Shown: piece by piece, positions 22,632 to 34,265 of the stretch
How positions within the stretch are numbered: position 1 is the first letter of the stretch
How the letters are laid out: every line of letters begins with the position of its first letter
NCBI RefSeq assembly: GCF_002531935.1
Contig: NZ_NWSV01000002.1
Location: 62,001-126,000 of the forward strand
Length of the DNA: 64,000 nt
DNA from: Rhizobium chutanense
Lineage (GTDB): Bacteria > Pseudomonadota > Alphaproteobacteria > Rhizobiales > Rhizobiaceae
Direction: 5' to 3'
Notes under the pieces: generated by a model
Database searches by the model: none
Told to the model about the DNA's origin: nothing
What the model saw: only the letters and a program-made list of their open reading frames with translations
Made by a program: the position numbers and the translations under genes

Positions 22632-23552
22632 ATGGATAACTCAGGACTGTCTCTCGACAGAATGCGTACCTTTGTTCGCGTCGCCGAGCGAGGCAACCTC
22701 TCTACTGTGGCTAGGGAACTCGGCATCGGTCAATCCACCGTAACGCGGCATCTCAATGAACTCGAGGACGCGGTCGGTGTGCCTCTCCTCAGCCGAACCA
22801 CGCGTCGTGTCACCCTTACGGACGAAGGCAGCCGCTATTATGCGAACTGCCTTCAGGTATTACGCCTGGTCGAGCAGGCTGCCGAGGAAGCCAGGAATGC
22901 GCGTCGCGCGGCCGCAGGCGCAGTCAGGCTTTCGTGTACTGCAGCGCTTGGCGTGATGCACATCACCCGCCTGATCTTCGAATTTCAGGACCAGCACCCT
23001 GATATCCGCGTCGACCTCAACTTGACCGACGAGCGCATCGACCTGGTACGCGAAGGCGTTGACCTGGCGATCCGGCTTGGACCTCTCACCGACAGTTCCA
23101 TGAAGCTCCATGCGCTCGGAAAAAGCCACCGGCTGCTGGTCGGCGCTCCGGCCTATTTCTCCGCTCATGGGCGGCCGGAGCGCCCGGACGATCTCTCGCG
23201 ACACGAAACCATCATAATGTCCAATGTGGCCGGGAGCGATCAGATCGCTCTCTCCTCCCGCCATGGCGAGAATCTGACGGTTCCAGTCAATGGGAGGCTG
23301 CGCGTCGATCACGGGCTTGCGGCGCGCGAAGCCCTTGCCGCAGGGCGCGGCATAGGTCCCACCCACCTTTGGCTGGTCCACGATCTCTTGGACGACGGCC
23401 GGCTCGAGGTCGTGCTCGAAGACTATCGTCCGTCGCCGGTCCCGCTGAGCCTGCTCATCGTGCCCGAGCGTTCCGCTCTTGCCCGCGTTCGCCTTCTCAC
23501 CGACTTTCTTGTCGCCGAGATTTCCAAACTGCCGGGAATTCGGCAATCGTGA
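22632..23552 (+). CDS. LysR-family transcriptional regulator
   Basis: A 306-residue protein with N-terminal winged helix (LDRMRTFVRVAERGNLSTVARELGIGQSTVTRHLNELE pattern). Its effector domain (AAAGAVRLSCTAALGVMHITRLIFEF) is of the CrgA-like subgroup. Unlike most LysR genes it is not divergent from an obvious target; instead it converges with an NmrA-like gene, one base between the stop codons. The preceding AbrB-family gene is on the same strand, 87 bases upstream. The target is unknown. Confidence 0.92.
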   Translation: MDNSGLSLDRMRTFVRVAERGNLSTVARELGIGQSTVTRHLNELEDAVGVPLLSRTTRRVTLTDEGSRYYANCLQVLRLVEQAAEEARNARRAAAGAVRLSCTAALGVMHITRLIFEFQDQHPDIRVDLNLTDERIDLVREGVDLAIRLGPLTDSSMKLHALGKSHRLLVGAPAYFSAHGRPERPDDLSRHETIIMSNVAGSDQIALSSRHGENLTVPVNGRLRVDHGLAAREALAAGRGIGPTHLWLVHDLLDDGRLEVVLEDYRPSPVPLSLLIVPERSALARVRLLTDFLVAEISKLPGIRQS

Positions 23553-23553
23553 T

Positions 23554-24507
23554 TTAGAGCCCGAAAGATCGCTTGTCGCCGCGCCAGCCCGTGGTCCGTA
23601 GATACTGCTCCCAATCGAGCGCCTCGGGATTGAGGCGACGGCTCCATTCCAGATCATGCTCCTTGCCGAAATAACCATATTCGACGGCATACTCGACCAT
23701 CCCCAGAAGCTCGCGCACGAAAAGCTCGTTGGCGGCGAATTCCGGAAAATACCGCAGCAGGCCATCCCTGGTGAAAGCGTTTCGATATTCTGCCTTGAGG
23801 CCGGTTACCTCTCGGAAGGTTTCGACCATCTCGCGCGGCGAGATGATATCGCCGACGATCGGCAGCGTTTTGCCGTTGTAGCGCTCGGGATTTGAGAAAA
23901 TTTCGAGCACTGCCGGCCCGGTCGCCGTGAGCGGATCGACAAAAGGCGCTCGAAAATCTTCGGGAAGATAGATCGGCAGCACGAGCGTGTCGCCTTCCAT
24001 GCGCGGCGGATAATATTCGAGAAGGTTCGTGTAGAAGAATGCCAGCATGACGAAGGAATGAGAGATCGGCAGACCGCGAATATAGTCTGCAACGCGCGCT
24101 TTGTCGGTGAAGTGCGGAGCAAACTTCGTCCCGCCGGAGATGGCATCGACATTCTCGAGCGTGCTGAAGACGATATGTCCGACGCCTGCCTCAACCGCTG
24201 CATCCGCCAGTTGGCGGCCGATAGGAGCCTCTATGGTCGCCGGCGGCATGACGGGCGGCGTCATCAGAAATGCCCCGTCCGCGCCTTTGAAGGCAGCAAC
24301 GAGATCCTTCTGGAAGCCAAGCTGGAGAGGGACGGTTACAATTTCAGCCCCAAGCCCCTCCAGGCTTAAAGCCTCGGGTGAATCCTTTTTTCGGGTTAGG
24401 GCGCGTACGCGAAAACGCTCGCTGCGAAGGAGCGATGATGCGACGCTTCGGCCCTGTTTGCTGGTGGCACCGACAATTGCGATGAGTGGCTTATCATTTG
24501 CTGACAT
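23554..24507 (-). CDS. NmrA-like NAD(P)-binding protein
   Basis: A 317-residue Rossmann protein of the atypical short-chain dehydrogenase/NmrA class. The nucleotide-binding motif is LIAIVGATSKQGRSVASSLL at the N-terminus, followed by VRALTRKKDSPEA and FKGADGAFLMTPPV. NmrA-like proteins bind NAD(P) and may act as redox sensors or as quinone or isoflavone reductases; activity cannot be inferred. The start at 24507 (MSANDKPL) is where homology begins. It converges on the LysR gene. Confidence 0.85.
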   Translation of the reverse strand: MSANDKPLIAIVGATSKQGRSVASSLLRSERFRVRALTRKKDSPEALSLEGLGAEIVTVPLQLGFQKDLVAAFKGADGAFLMTPPVMPPATIEAPIGRQLADAAVEAGVGHIVFSTLENVDAISGGTKFAPHFTDKARVADYIRGLPISHSFVMLAFFYTNLLEYYPPRMEGDTLVLPIYLPEDFRAPFVDPLTATGPAVLEIFSNPERYNGKTLPIVGDIISPREMVETFREVTGLKAEYRNAFTRDGLLRYFPEFAANELFVRELLGMVEYAVEYGYFGKEHDLEWSRRLNPEALDWEQYLRTTGWRGDKRSFGL

Positions 24508-24698
24508 AGTTGTGCCTCGAACTTTCCCTGTCACTGACTGCCGATTCCACAGCCAGGCGTCATACTGGAGAGAGCTTTCGGCTGATGCCGATCGCTCGGA
24601 CCCGGGAGACAACTTATGTCATCAAGCTTTCTTGCTGTAGGCATGCGCAATGCATATGATAATGCCGTTTTACGGATAAATACCGTGGCCGGCCGCGC

Positions 24699-25100
24699 CT
24701 ATCGACCGCTGAAGCGTTGTCTCGCAGCCTCGGTGACGGGCGTATAAAACGCGACGCGGGTGCCCTCCGGGTCAGAGAACTGAACCGTGCGATTTCCCCA
24801 CGGCAAATTCTTGGGCTCATGCACCACCTCGACATGATCCTTGAGCCGAGCGAATTCAGCGTCGACGTCCGACACCATGAATTCAAGAATGGCGGTTTTG
24901 TTGGCGCGTGGCTCCGCACTGCCCTCCTTGAAGAGCGCGACCGTTTCCGCGCTCCCGATCGCCACGACGGCACCGGGTGTGACGATCTCGGCAAAGACGG
25001 GAGCAAGCCAGTCCGCGCGATAGCCCGTCACGAGCTCATAAAAGGCCACCATGCTTTCGATATCCGAAGCGACGAGACGGGTGGATACGAGTTTCATCAT
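24699..25100 (-). CDS. VOC-superfamily (glyoxalase/bleomycin-resistance fold) protein
   Basis: A 133-residue protein with the paired beta-alpha-beta pattern of the vicinal-oxygen-chelate fold: MKLVSTRLVASDIESMVAFYELVTGYRADW, then KTAILEFMVSDVDAEFARL and FSDPEGTRVAFYTPV. Small VOC proteins are dioxygenases, isomerases or resistance proteins; the substrate is unknown. Two adjacent Met codons start at 25100 and 25097, with GAAGGAGAAA before the first. It is divergent from a WYL-domain regulator, its probable controller. Confidence 0.88.
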   Translation of the reverse strand: MMKLVSTRLVASDIESMVAFYELVTGYRADWLAPVFAEIVTPGAVVAIGSAETVALFKEGSAEPRANKTAILEFMVSDVDAEFARLKDHVEVVHEPKNLPWGNRTVQFSDPEGTRVAFYTPVTEAARQRFSGR

Positions 25101-25152
25101 TTTCTCCTTCACGCATAATGATCTCTTTGGCTGCTCTTGTGACATAATCATC

Positions 25153-25170
25153 CTGCCAGCGTTGTGGCAG
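25153..25170. promoter_or_regulatory. Inverted repeat between the VOC and WYL-regulator genes
   Basis: CTGCCA (25153-25158), six bases, TGGCAG (25165-25170): an exact dyad 16 bases before the WYL-regulator start codon and within the divergent gap. It is a candidate autoregulatory operator; binding is inferred from position only. Confidence 0.45.
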
Positions 25171-25185
25171 CAGGAGTCACCAGCC

Positions 25186-25893
25186 ATGCGAAAAGCGGAA
25201 CGGCTTTTTCAGATCATCCAGATACTTCGAAGATCAAACCGTCCGGTCACCTCGGCGCAGCTTGCGGACGAACTCGAGGTCGCACGACGAACCGTCTATC
25301 GTGACATTGCCCACTTGATTGGCCAGCGCGTTCCCATCGAAGGGGAAGCTGGCTTTGGCTACGTCCTCGACCCACGATACGATATGCCCCCGCTGATGCT
25401 GACTGCAGAGGAAATCGAGGCTGTTCTGCTGGGCGTTCAGATGGTGGCAAAGCTGGGTGACCCGGCAATCAACACTGCGGCCAGAGATGTCATCGCAAAG
25501 ATTGCATCCACCGTACCGGACGACCTTCTTCCGTTCATTGCCGAACCTGCGGTCAGCCTGAAACCTGGCGAGGTCATGGACAGCCTGACGTTCGACAGTC
25601 GTCCAATCCGGCGGGCGATCAGGGAGGGGCGAAAGATTGAGCTTGAATATCGCGCCGCGAATGGCGCGGTAACCAGCCGTATCGTGTGGCCGGTGCTGCT
25701 CGGCTATGAGGATGCGCGCTGTCTTTTGATCGCATGGTGCGAATCGAAACAGGCCTTTCGCCATTTTCGCACCGAACGCATTCTCGATCTCAAGGTTCTC
25801 GAGGAGACCATCGGCCTGTCCAGAGGCAAATTGAGACAGCAATGGCTGCAATGGCGTGAAGCCGAACTTTCCCGTTCGCACCAAGCGCTATGA
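25186..25893 (+). CDS. HTH/WYL-domain transcriptional regulator (YafY type)
   Basis: A 235-residue protein. The N-terminal HTH_11 (RKAERLFQIIQILRRSNRPVTSAQLADELEVARRTVYRDI) is followed by a short linker and a WYL domain (RPIRRAIREGRKIELEYRAANGAVTSRIVWPVLLGYEDARCLLIAWCES). WYL domains sense small ligands or nucleic-acid signals. The start at 25186 gives normal family length. The likely target is the divergent VOC gene. Its 3' end overlaps that of the convergent AraC regulator by six bases (25888-25893). Confidence 0.92.
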   Translation: MRKAERLFQIIQILRRSNRPVTSAQLADELEVARRTVYRDIAHLIGQRVPIEGEAGFGYVLDPRYDMPPLMLTAEEIEAVLLGVQMVAKLGDPAINTAARDVIAKIASTVPDDLLPFIAEPAVSLKPGEVMDSLTFDSRPIRRAIREGRKIELEYRAANGAVTSRIVWPVLLGYEDARCLLIAWCESKQAFRHFRTERILDLKVLEETIGLSRGKLRQQWLQWREAELSRSHQAL

Positions 25894-26775
25894 TATGCTG
25901 CCGTTGCTGACCTTCGCTGTCCGCTGAAGCCCGGCCCAGCGCCCCGGCGTCACCCCATAGGCTTTCTTGAAATGCCGGATGAAATGCGCCTGGTCGGCAA
26001 AGCCCGTGGCGGCCGCCACATCGGCAAACCCCTCGCCCTCGCCCATCAGTGCCTTTGCCTGCTGCAGCCGCCGCATCAGCATGTAGCGGTGCGGGCTGGT
26101 GGCAAAGGCCGTGCGGAAATGCCGTGACAGGGTGAAACGGTCGAGACCGGTAATGCTCTCCAGCTCGCCGGAGCGCACTGGCCTGAGCGCATGCGCCTCC
26201 AGATAATCGCGCGCCGCCCGCACCTGTCTCCAGGCAACCGTGCCGAGAGCCCGGCGCCGCACCTGCGAATGCCGCGACAGGCCGCCGGCCACCCGGCTGA
26301 CGAAATCATCGACGAAAAGCTCGTCCAGTTCCCGGTCGAGCTCACTGAGTGCTGCGAGCAGCACCTGCGCCAGTGCGCCGTCGGCGATCACGGGCTGATC
26401 GACGAAGGGAAGGCCTATCTTTTCCGCCTCAAGGCATTCCATCAACAGCGCTGGCTCCAGATAGAGCATGCGGTAATGCAGCCCGTCCTCGGTCCCCGCC
26501 CCACCGTCATGCTCTTCGTCCGGATGCAGCACGATCACCTGCCCCGGCAGGCTGAAGCGCCGCTCGCCGCGATAGGTGAAGGTCTGCACGCCCTGCAGCG
26601 TGACGCCGAGTGCATAGGTATCGTGCCGGTGCGGCTCGAAGACATTGCCGGAGAATTGCGCCTCGATGCGCTCGATACCCGGAAAGGACGGCGCAGTCAG
26701 GATGCCGCTGCCCCCTTGCGGCTCGCACAAACGTTCAAGACCCTCGAAGGCCTGTGGCGTTAGATCCTGGTTCAA
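25888..26775 (-). CDS. AraC-family regulator with cupin sensor domain
   Basis: A 295-residue protein: an N-terminal AraC-binding cupin (FSGNVFEPHRHDTYALGVTLQGVQTFTYRGERRFSLPGQVIVLHPDEEHDG) and a C-terminal double HTH (RPVRSGELESITGLDRFTLSRHFRTAFATSPHRYMLMRRLQQAKALM; then FADVAAATGFADQAHFIRHFKKAYGVTPGRW). The first codon at 26775 is TTG, with no strong ribosome-binding site, so the start is less certain than the domains. It is divergent from the DUF2000 gene, a very short gap, and may control it. Confidence 0.9.
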   Translation of the reverse strand: MNQDLTPQAFEGLERLCEPQGGSGILTAPSFPGIERIEAQFSGNVFEPHRHDTYALGVTLQGVQTFTYRGERRFSLPGQVIVLHPDEEHDGGAGTEDGLHYRMLYLEPALLMECLEAEKIGLPFVDQPVIADGALAQVLLAALSELDRELDELFVDDFVSRVAGGLSRHSQVRRRALGTVAWRQVRAARDYLEAHALRPVRSGELESITGLDRFTLSRHFRTAFATSPHRYMLMRRLQQAKALMGEGEGFADVAAATGFADQAHFIRHFKKAYGVTPGRWAGLQRTAKVSNGSIS

Positions 26776-26801
26776 CGCGACACCCGATGAAAGAGACTGG
26801 A

Positions 26802-27209
26802 ATGTTTGATACCAAAATTGCGATCGTCCTGCGAAACAATCTTACCGGCTGGCAGAAGCTGAATGTCACCGCCTTCCTGATGACCGGCGTTGCCGGCGGG
26901 CACCCCGAAATTATCGGTGAGCCCTACAAGGACCGGGCCGGTAACCTCTATAATCCGTTATCGATCCAGCCGATCATCGTGCTCTCCGCCGACGAGGCGA
27001 CGATGCCAGCCATCCACCGCCGCGTGCTGGAACGCGATGTCACCGCTTCTCTTTTCATCGAGGAGATGTTTGCGACCGGCCACGATGCGGCCAACCGCGC
27101 CGTGTTCGCCGAATTCGCACCCGACGACGCCAAGGTGGTCGGCATCGCGTTGCGCGCCGAAAAGAAAATCGTCGATAAAATCACCAAGGGCGCAACGATG
27201 CAGCACTGA
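26802..27209 (+). CDS. DUF2000-family protein
   Basis: A 135-residue protein with the DUF2000 pattern (MFDTKIAIVLRNNLTGWQKLNVTAFLMTGVAG; then GNLYNPLSIQPIIVLSADEATM and FIEEMFATGHDAANRAV). Structures of the family resemble peptidyl-tRNA hydrolase folds, but no function is established. I chose the Met at 26802; a Met at 26787 is only 12 bases from the divergent AraC start codon. Both lie in a very tight divergent pair, so AraC control is plausible. A strong terminator follows. Confidence 0.83.
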   Translation: MFDTKIAIVLRNNLTGWQKLNVTAFLMTGVAGGHPEIIGEPYKDRAGNLYNPLSIQPIIVLSADEATMPAIHRRVLERDVTASLFIEEMFATGHDAANRAVFAEFAPDDAKVVGIALRAEKKIVDKITKGATMQH

Positions 27210-27213
27210 CAAA

Positions 27214-27238
27214 AAAGGCCGGGAGCGACCCGGCCTTT
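27214..27238. terminator. Bidirectional rho-independent terminator
   Basis: AAAGGCCGGG (27214-27223), loop AGCGA, CCCGGCCTTT (27229-27238) with A-rich sequence before and T residues after. It lies between the convergent DUF2000 and OmpA-like genes and could serve both. Confidence 0.88.
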
Positions 27239-27260
27239 CCTAGAAGGGCATGAGCCAGAC

Positions 27261-27926
27261 TCAGCCTTGTGTGATCGGCGCGATCTGGATCTCGACGCGG
27301 CGGTTCTGGGCGCGGCCGGCCTCGCTGGCGTTGGACGCAACCGGCTGGGACGGGCCGAAGCCGACGGCGGAGACGCGGCGCTGGTCGATGCCCTGGCCGC
27401 CGAGATAATCGGCAACCGAAAGCGCGCGGCGCTGCGACAGATCCTGATTGTGCTGCAGGCTGCCGGTCGAATCCGTATGACCGTTGACGTCGATCAGCGT
27501 GCGATTGAATTTGCGCAGCACGATCGCCACCGAATTCAGTGTCGGATAGAAGCCGGGCTTCACCGCGTCCTGGTCGACGTCGAAGGTGATGTTCGACGGC
27601 ATGTTGAGAATGATGTTGTCGCCGTTGCGGGTCACCGAAATACCGGTGCCTTGGAGCTGGGCGCGAAGCTCGGATTCCTGCTGATCCATATAATTGCCGA
27701 TCGCACCGCCGGCGAGAGCGCCGACGCCGGCGCCGATCAGCGCTGCGTTACGCTTGCCGTGGCCGCCGCCGCCGACTGCCACGCCGACGAGAGCGCCGCC
27801 GATCGCGCCAAGTGCTGCGCCACCCGCCGTATTGGAAACCTTCTGCTCGCCGGTATAGGGATCTGTCGTCGTGCAGGCGCTGAGATAACTTGCTGCAACA
27901 GCCAGAAGTAGGAATTTCTTGATCAT
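27261..27926 (-). CDS. OmpA-family outer-membrane lipoprotein with glycine-zipper segment
   Basis: A 221-residue protein. The N-terminal lipobox (LAVAASYLSACTTTD, Cys at 18) marks a lipoprotein. Then come glycine-zipper helices (GGAALGAIGGALVGVAVGGGG; ALIGAGVGALAGGAIGNYMD) and a C-terminal OmpA domain that binds peptidoglycan (ITFDVDQDAVKPGF; VNGHTDSTGSLQHNQDLSQRRALSVADYL; AQNRRVEI). It matches the YiaD/Pal-like type that links outer membrane to cell wall. It is on its own, with a terminator downstream. Confidence 0.93.
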   Translation of the reverse strand: MIKKFLLLAVAASYLSACTTTDPYTGEQKVSNTAGGAALGAIGGALVGVAVGGGGHGKRNAALIGAGVGALAGGAIGNYMDQQESELRAQLQGTGISVTRNGDNIILNMPSNITFDVDQDAVKPGFYPTLNSVAIVLRKFNRTLIDVNGHTDSTGSLQHNQDLSQRRALSVADYLGGQGIDQRRVSAVGFGPSQPVASNASEAGRAQNRRVEIQIAPITQG

Positions 27927-28117
27927 GGACAGGACGGTCTCCGTTCAAAACTGATGCGAGCAAATGGCAAGGATTGCGGCAAGAAAATGAAGATGTTCCC
28001 TTGATAGGGGAATTTCAGGCGCCGAAACAGCAGCCATGTTGCGGGAATGCGCTGATATCACCAGTTTTTGAAGGTGCAGCGCCTGCTTGCTTTATATAAC
28101 GGCGTCCACCTCTCCTT

Positions 28118-28272
28118 CCTCATTCCTGTGCTCGTCACAGGAATCCAGCCACCGCGCGTCCGCGCGGTGAGTGACTCAATACGACGGTTGAAAAAGTCTC
28201 TCGCGCCCAAGGACTTGGGCGCACTGGATTCCTGTGACGTCCCTCGGGCAAAGCCCGAGGAGGGAATGAGGG
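28118..28272 (-). repeat. Dispersed modular palindromic repeat, copy A (inverted)
   Basis: A 155-base element between the OmpA-like and flagellin genes, one of three copies in the window (others at 53161-53305 and 60995-61143, both in the opposite orientation). The outer inverted repeat GTCACAGGAATCCAG (28134-28148) pairs perfectly with CTGGATTCCTGTGAC (28224-28238). Inside it are hairpins CACCGCGC/GCGCGGTG (28150-28169) and GCGCCCAAG/CTTGGGCGC (28203-28222). One end carries CCTCGGGC/GCCCGAGG (28242-28260) and the other CCTGTG/CACAGG (28125-28141). The gap 27927-28372 otherwise holds nothing I recognise. Confidence 0.9.
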
Positions 28273-28372
28273 AGAGTGAGGCTAACACAGCCCTCAAATC
28301 TTCCGCAGATATACAGGGACACCACATGATTCGAGAAACGGCGCAGCACTGCCCCAGCGTCCAATCGCCCCA

Positions 28373-29371
28373 TCAGAAATTCTGGAACAGCTGCCTGACC
28401 GTGTCGTAGGTTGCATTGGCGATATTGAGCGATTGCAGCCCGAGCTGCTGCTGCGTCTGCAGTGCCTTGAGCTTGCTCGACTCTTCCTCCATGTCGGCAT
28501 CGACGAGCCGGCCGATGCCGGCGGTGTTGTTGTCGTGCAGCTTGGTGGCGAAGTCGTTCTGCAGGTTGATGCGCTTTTCCAAAGCACCGAAAGCCGAGCC
28601 GACTGTCGTCAACTGCGACAGCGCAGCATCGACGACACTGATCATTTCACCGACCTGTCCTTGCGTCGTGGTGGACGAAAGCGAGATCACCACTTGTCCC
28701 GTGGTCGTGCCGTTTTTGCTCGTCATCAGCACGTAGTTTTGCGAGGTGCCGAGTTCGGTGGCGAAATGGTCGGATGTCAGCACGCCGTATTCGCCCGTCC
28801 CGGTGGCGCGATCGTCGATCAGATAACGCGCATCCTTGGAGGTCGTGGACCCTACAGGCGTATTGTCGATATGGTAGCTCAGCATGCCCACAGACACCGT
28901 GCCGTCGGCGTTGCGGATGAAGGAGGCCGGGATCTGGCGCGGCTGCGTCGGCGTCGTGTCGTTGTTGAGGACCACCCAATTGTCACTGTTGAAGGTCGCC
29001 GATTCCGAGACGCTGCGCAGCTGTTCCTGCAACTGCTTGATCTCTTCATTGATCTTGTCCTTGTCGACCCCGTCTTCACTCGCAGCCACCAGCTTGGCCT
29101 TGATCTCCGAGACGACATCGATGACGTTCTGGACGCCGGTATAGGCCGTGCCCATCGTGGCAGCTGCCATGCCGAGTGCATCCTGTACCGCGGAAATTGC
29201 CTTGTTGTCGGTACGCGCGGTGGTGGCGACCGACCAATAGACGGCGTTGTCACTGGCTTTGGCGACGCGCAGGCCCGTCGTGACGTGGTTCTGGGTGACA
29301 TCCATCTTCCGGTTGATATCGCGCAATACATGGAGCGCCGCATCAACGGAGACGCGCTGGTAAATACTCAC
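28373..29371 (-). CDS. Flagellin, solitary
   Basis: A 332-residue flagellin. The conserved N-terminal helix (LRDINRKMDVTQNHVTTGLRVAKASDNAVYWSVATTARTDNKAISAVQDALGMA) and C-terminal helix (GRLVDADMEEESSKLKALQTQQQLGLQSLNIANATYDTVRQLFQNF) pack together in the filament core. The middle is the variable, surface-exposed part, as in rhizobial flagellins. The start is GTG at 29371 (VSIYQRVSV), with TTGGAG upstream; the longer open frame to 29479 has no homology. No other flagellar gene is in the window, so this is one of the scattered minor flagellins of rhizobia. Which one (flaE, flaH or another) cannot be told. Confidence 0.9.
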   Translation of the reverse strand: MSIYQRVSVDAALHVLRDINRKMDVTQNHVTTGLRVAKASDNAVYWSVATTARTDNKAISAVQDALGMAAATMGTAYTGVQNVIDVVSEIKAKLVAASEDGVDKDKINEEIKQLQEQLRSVSESATFNSDNWVVLNNDTTPTQPRQIPASFIRNADGTVSVGMLSYHIDNTPVGSTTSKDARYLIDDRATGTGEYGVLTSDHFATELGTSQNYVLMTSKNGTTTGQVVISLSSTTTQGQVGEMISVVDAALSQLTTVGSAFGALEKRINLQNDFATKLHDNNTAGIGRLVDADMEEESSKLKALQTQQQLGLQSLNIANATYDTVRQLFQNF

Positions 29372-29595
29372 GGGACTAAACTCCAAAACACAACAAACGC
29401 AAACAGAACAAGAAATGAACCGTCCGCGCAGACAATCATGTCCGGGGTCGCCGGATTTCCAGCGCATTGCGGCCTTCAAGAAACGGCGAAGGCCAGTCGG
29501 TTCCTGCGAACGATCATTGCCGTTTTATGCTTAATAAACGGCTAATCTTCAGAAGTAATTTAGCTTATTTCTCAAGCCTTCATACACCATAGCAA

Positions 29596-29623
29596 ACGCC
29601 GCCAAACGGGCGTCTGGCGGCGT
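29596..29623 (-). terminator. Hairpin after the RND efflux operon
   Basis: ACGCCGCCA (29596-29604) pairs with TGGCGGCGT (29615-29623) over nine bases, with a ten-base loop. On the minus strand it ends in only three T residues, so it is a weak intrinsic terminator or an mRNA-stabilising hairpin 20 bases after the RND stop codon. Confidence 0.5.
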
Positions 29624-29643
29624 TACGAAATCGGATGAAAGTC

Positions 29644-32795
<3,152 letters not shown>

Positions 32796-32799
<4 letters not shown>

Positions 32800-34001
32800 T
32801 GGGTCGCGACCTCCGCATTCGCGGCGACATCGGCGCTCACCCGCACCGCCCCGCCCTCACGCACACGCTGCAGGCCCTGCGTCACGATCTGGTCGCCGTC
32901 CTTGAGATCGGCTTTGACGAGCACGAAATCCGGGTTGCGCTGTACGACGCTGACCCGCACCTTGTGCGACTTGTCGTCGTTAACCTGCCAGACGAAGGAT
33001 CCTTGAGAATCCCACTGCACGGACTGCGGGTCGACGGCCGGATATTTATCGCCGGGAAATTTCATGCTGACACTGAAGGACATGCCGGCGCGCAGTTCAT
33101 CCGAACTGTTGTCGATCTTGGCGCGCAGGCGAAGCGTGCGGCTTGCCGCGTCGATGCGGTTGTCGACGGCCTCGACCATGCCCGAAAATACCTGTCCGGG
33201 CTTTGCCACCGACATCGCCTCGACCGGCTGGCCGACCGACACCGTGTTGGCGAAGCGCTCGGGCACCCAGAAGTCGACGAGGATTTCCGACCGGTCGTCG
33301 AGTGTGACGATCGGAATGCTTGTCGTGACGTTGTCGCCGATATTGACCGGTACGATGCCGACGATGCCATCGATCGGCGCAATAATGTTGCGCCGCGCGA
33401 GATTGAGTTCGGCCGCCTGCAGCTGCAGCCGCGCCCCCTGCTCGGCGATTTCGGAATCGAACACGTCCATGCGCGACACGCTGGACTTGATGTTGTGATA
33501 GAGATTGGATTTCTCGACGGCGGCCTTGACCGCCACATCCGCCTGGCCGCGAGCAATCACCTGTTCCTCGCTGTCGAGCTTGGCGAGCACCTGGCCGGCC
33601 TTCACCTTGTCGCCCGACTTGATGAGGATTTCGCGGATCGTGCCCGATGCCTGGGCCGTCACCGCGACCGAACGGATCGCGTCGCCCGTGCCGATGGCGT
33701 TCAGCCGGTCGTTGACGACGCCCTGGATGACGGCCTGCGTCGCGACGAGAGTGGCGCCGTTGCGTCCGCCGCCATTGCGGCGGTTCTGCCCCTGCCCTTC
33801 GCCCCGCTGCTGCCCTTGTGCCCGGGCGGGCGCGTCAGCATCCGCCGTCTCCTCAGCCTTCGGCGCGATCCTGGAAACGATGCCGTCTGGAATACCTGCA
33901 TTGCGCATCGTATCGCCGGCCCCGGGCACAAAGAAAACCCACGCGGCAAAGCCGGCAACAATGACGATGAGCGAAAGTATAAACTGCTTCCAAAAAGCCA
34001 T
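32796..34001 (-). CDS. RND efflux periplasmic adaptor (membrane fusion protein)
   Basis: A 401-residue HlyD/AcrA-type adaptor. It has an N-terminal membrane anchor (residues 7-25, ILSLIVIVAGFAAWVFFVP) and a low-complexity Gln/Arg/Asn linker (QGQQRGEGQGQNRRNGGGRNG). The lipoyl/barrel-sandwich halves are GTIREILIKSGDKVKAGQVLAKLDSEEQ and APIDGIVGIVPVNIGDNVTT. The beta-barrel segment follows (VDFWVPERFANTVSVGQPV). It bridges the pump and an outer-membrane channel. It is the first gene of the operon, and the pump start overlaps its stop. No regulator gene lies next to it in the window. Confidence 0.94.
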
Positions 34002-34265
34002 TCACGTCTCCGGAGGGACTCGAGGTTGGACCAGGGTCGGTCGAAAGAGGCGCTGCGGGATCACAATCCCATGGTGCGACAATATCGCGCGTTTACAGCT
34101 TACCGGCAAGCATAAGCAGCCGGCATTACCGATTTGTAATATCAGCGAAGAATGGAAATAACCCGGCCGCTCACTTTTGCTTGAACGAACGCCCGCCATG
34201 TCTTCGATACTGCCGATTGAAGGGCGGGATGTCGCACAAAATCTCTGCCGCTATCGGCTAGATGC

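Noticed and set aside
28068..28409. Small frames within repeat copies A, B and C (for example the one containing PSSGFARG)
   Set aside because: The frames arise from the palindromic repeat and are interrupted or altered differently in each copy; no ribosome-binding site or conservation as protein. Treated as repeat DNA.
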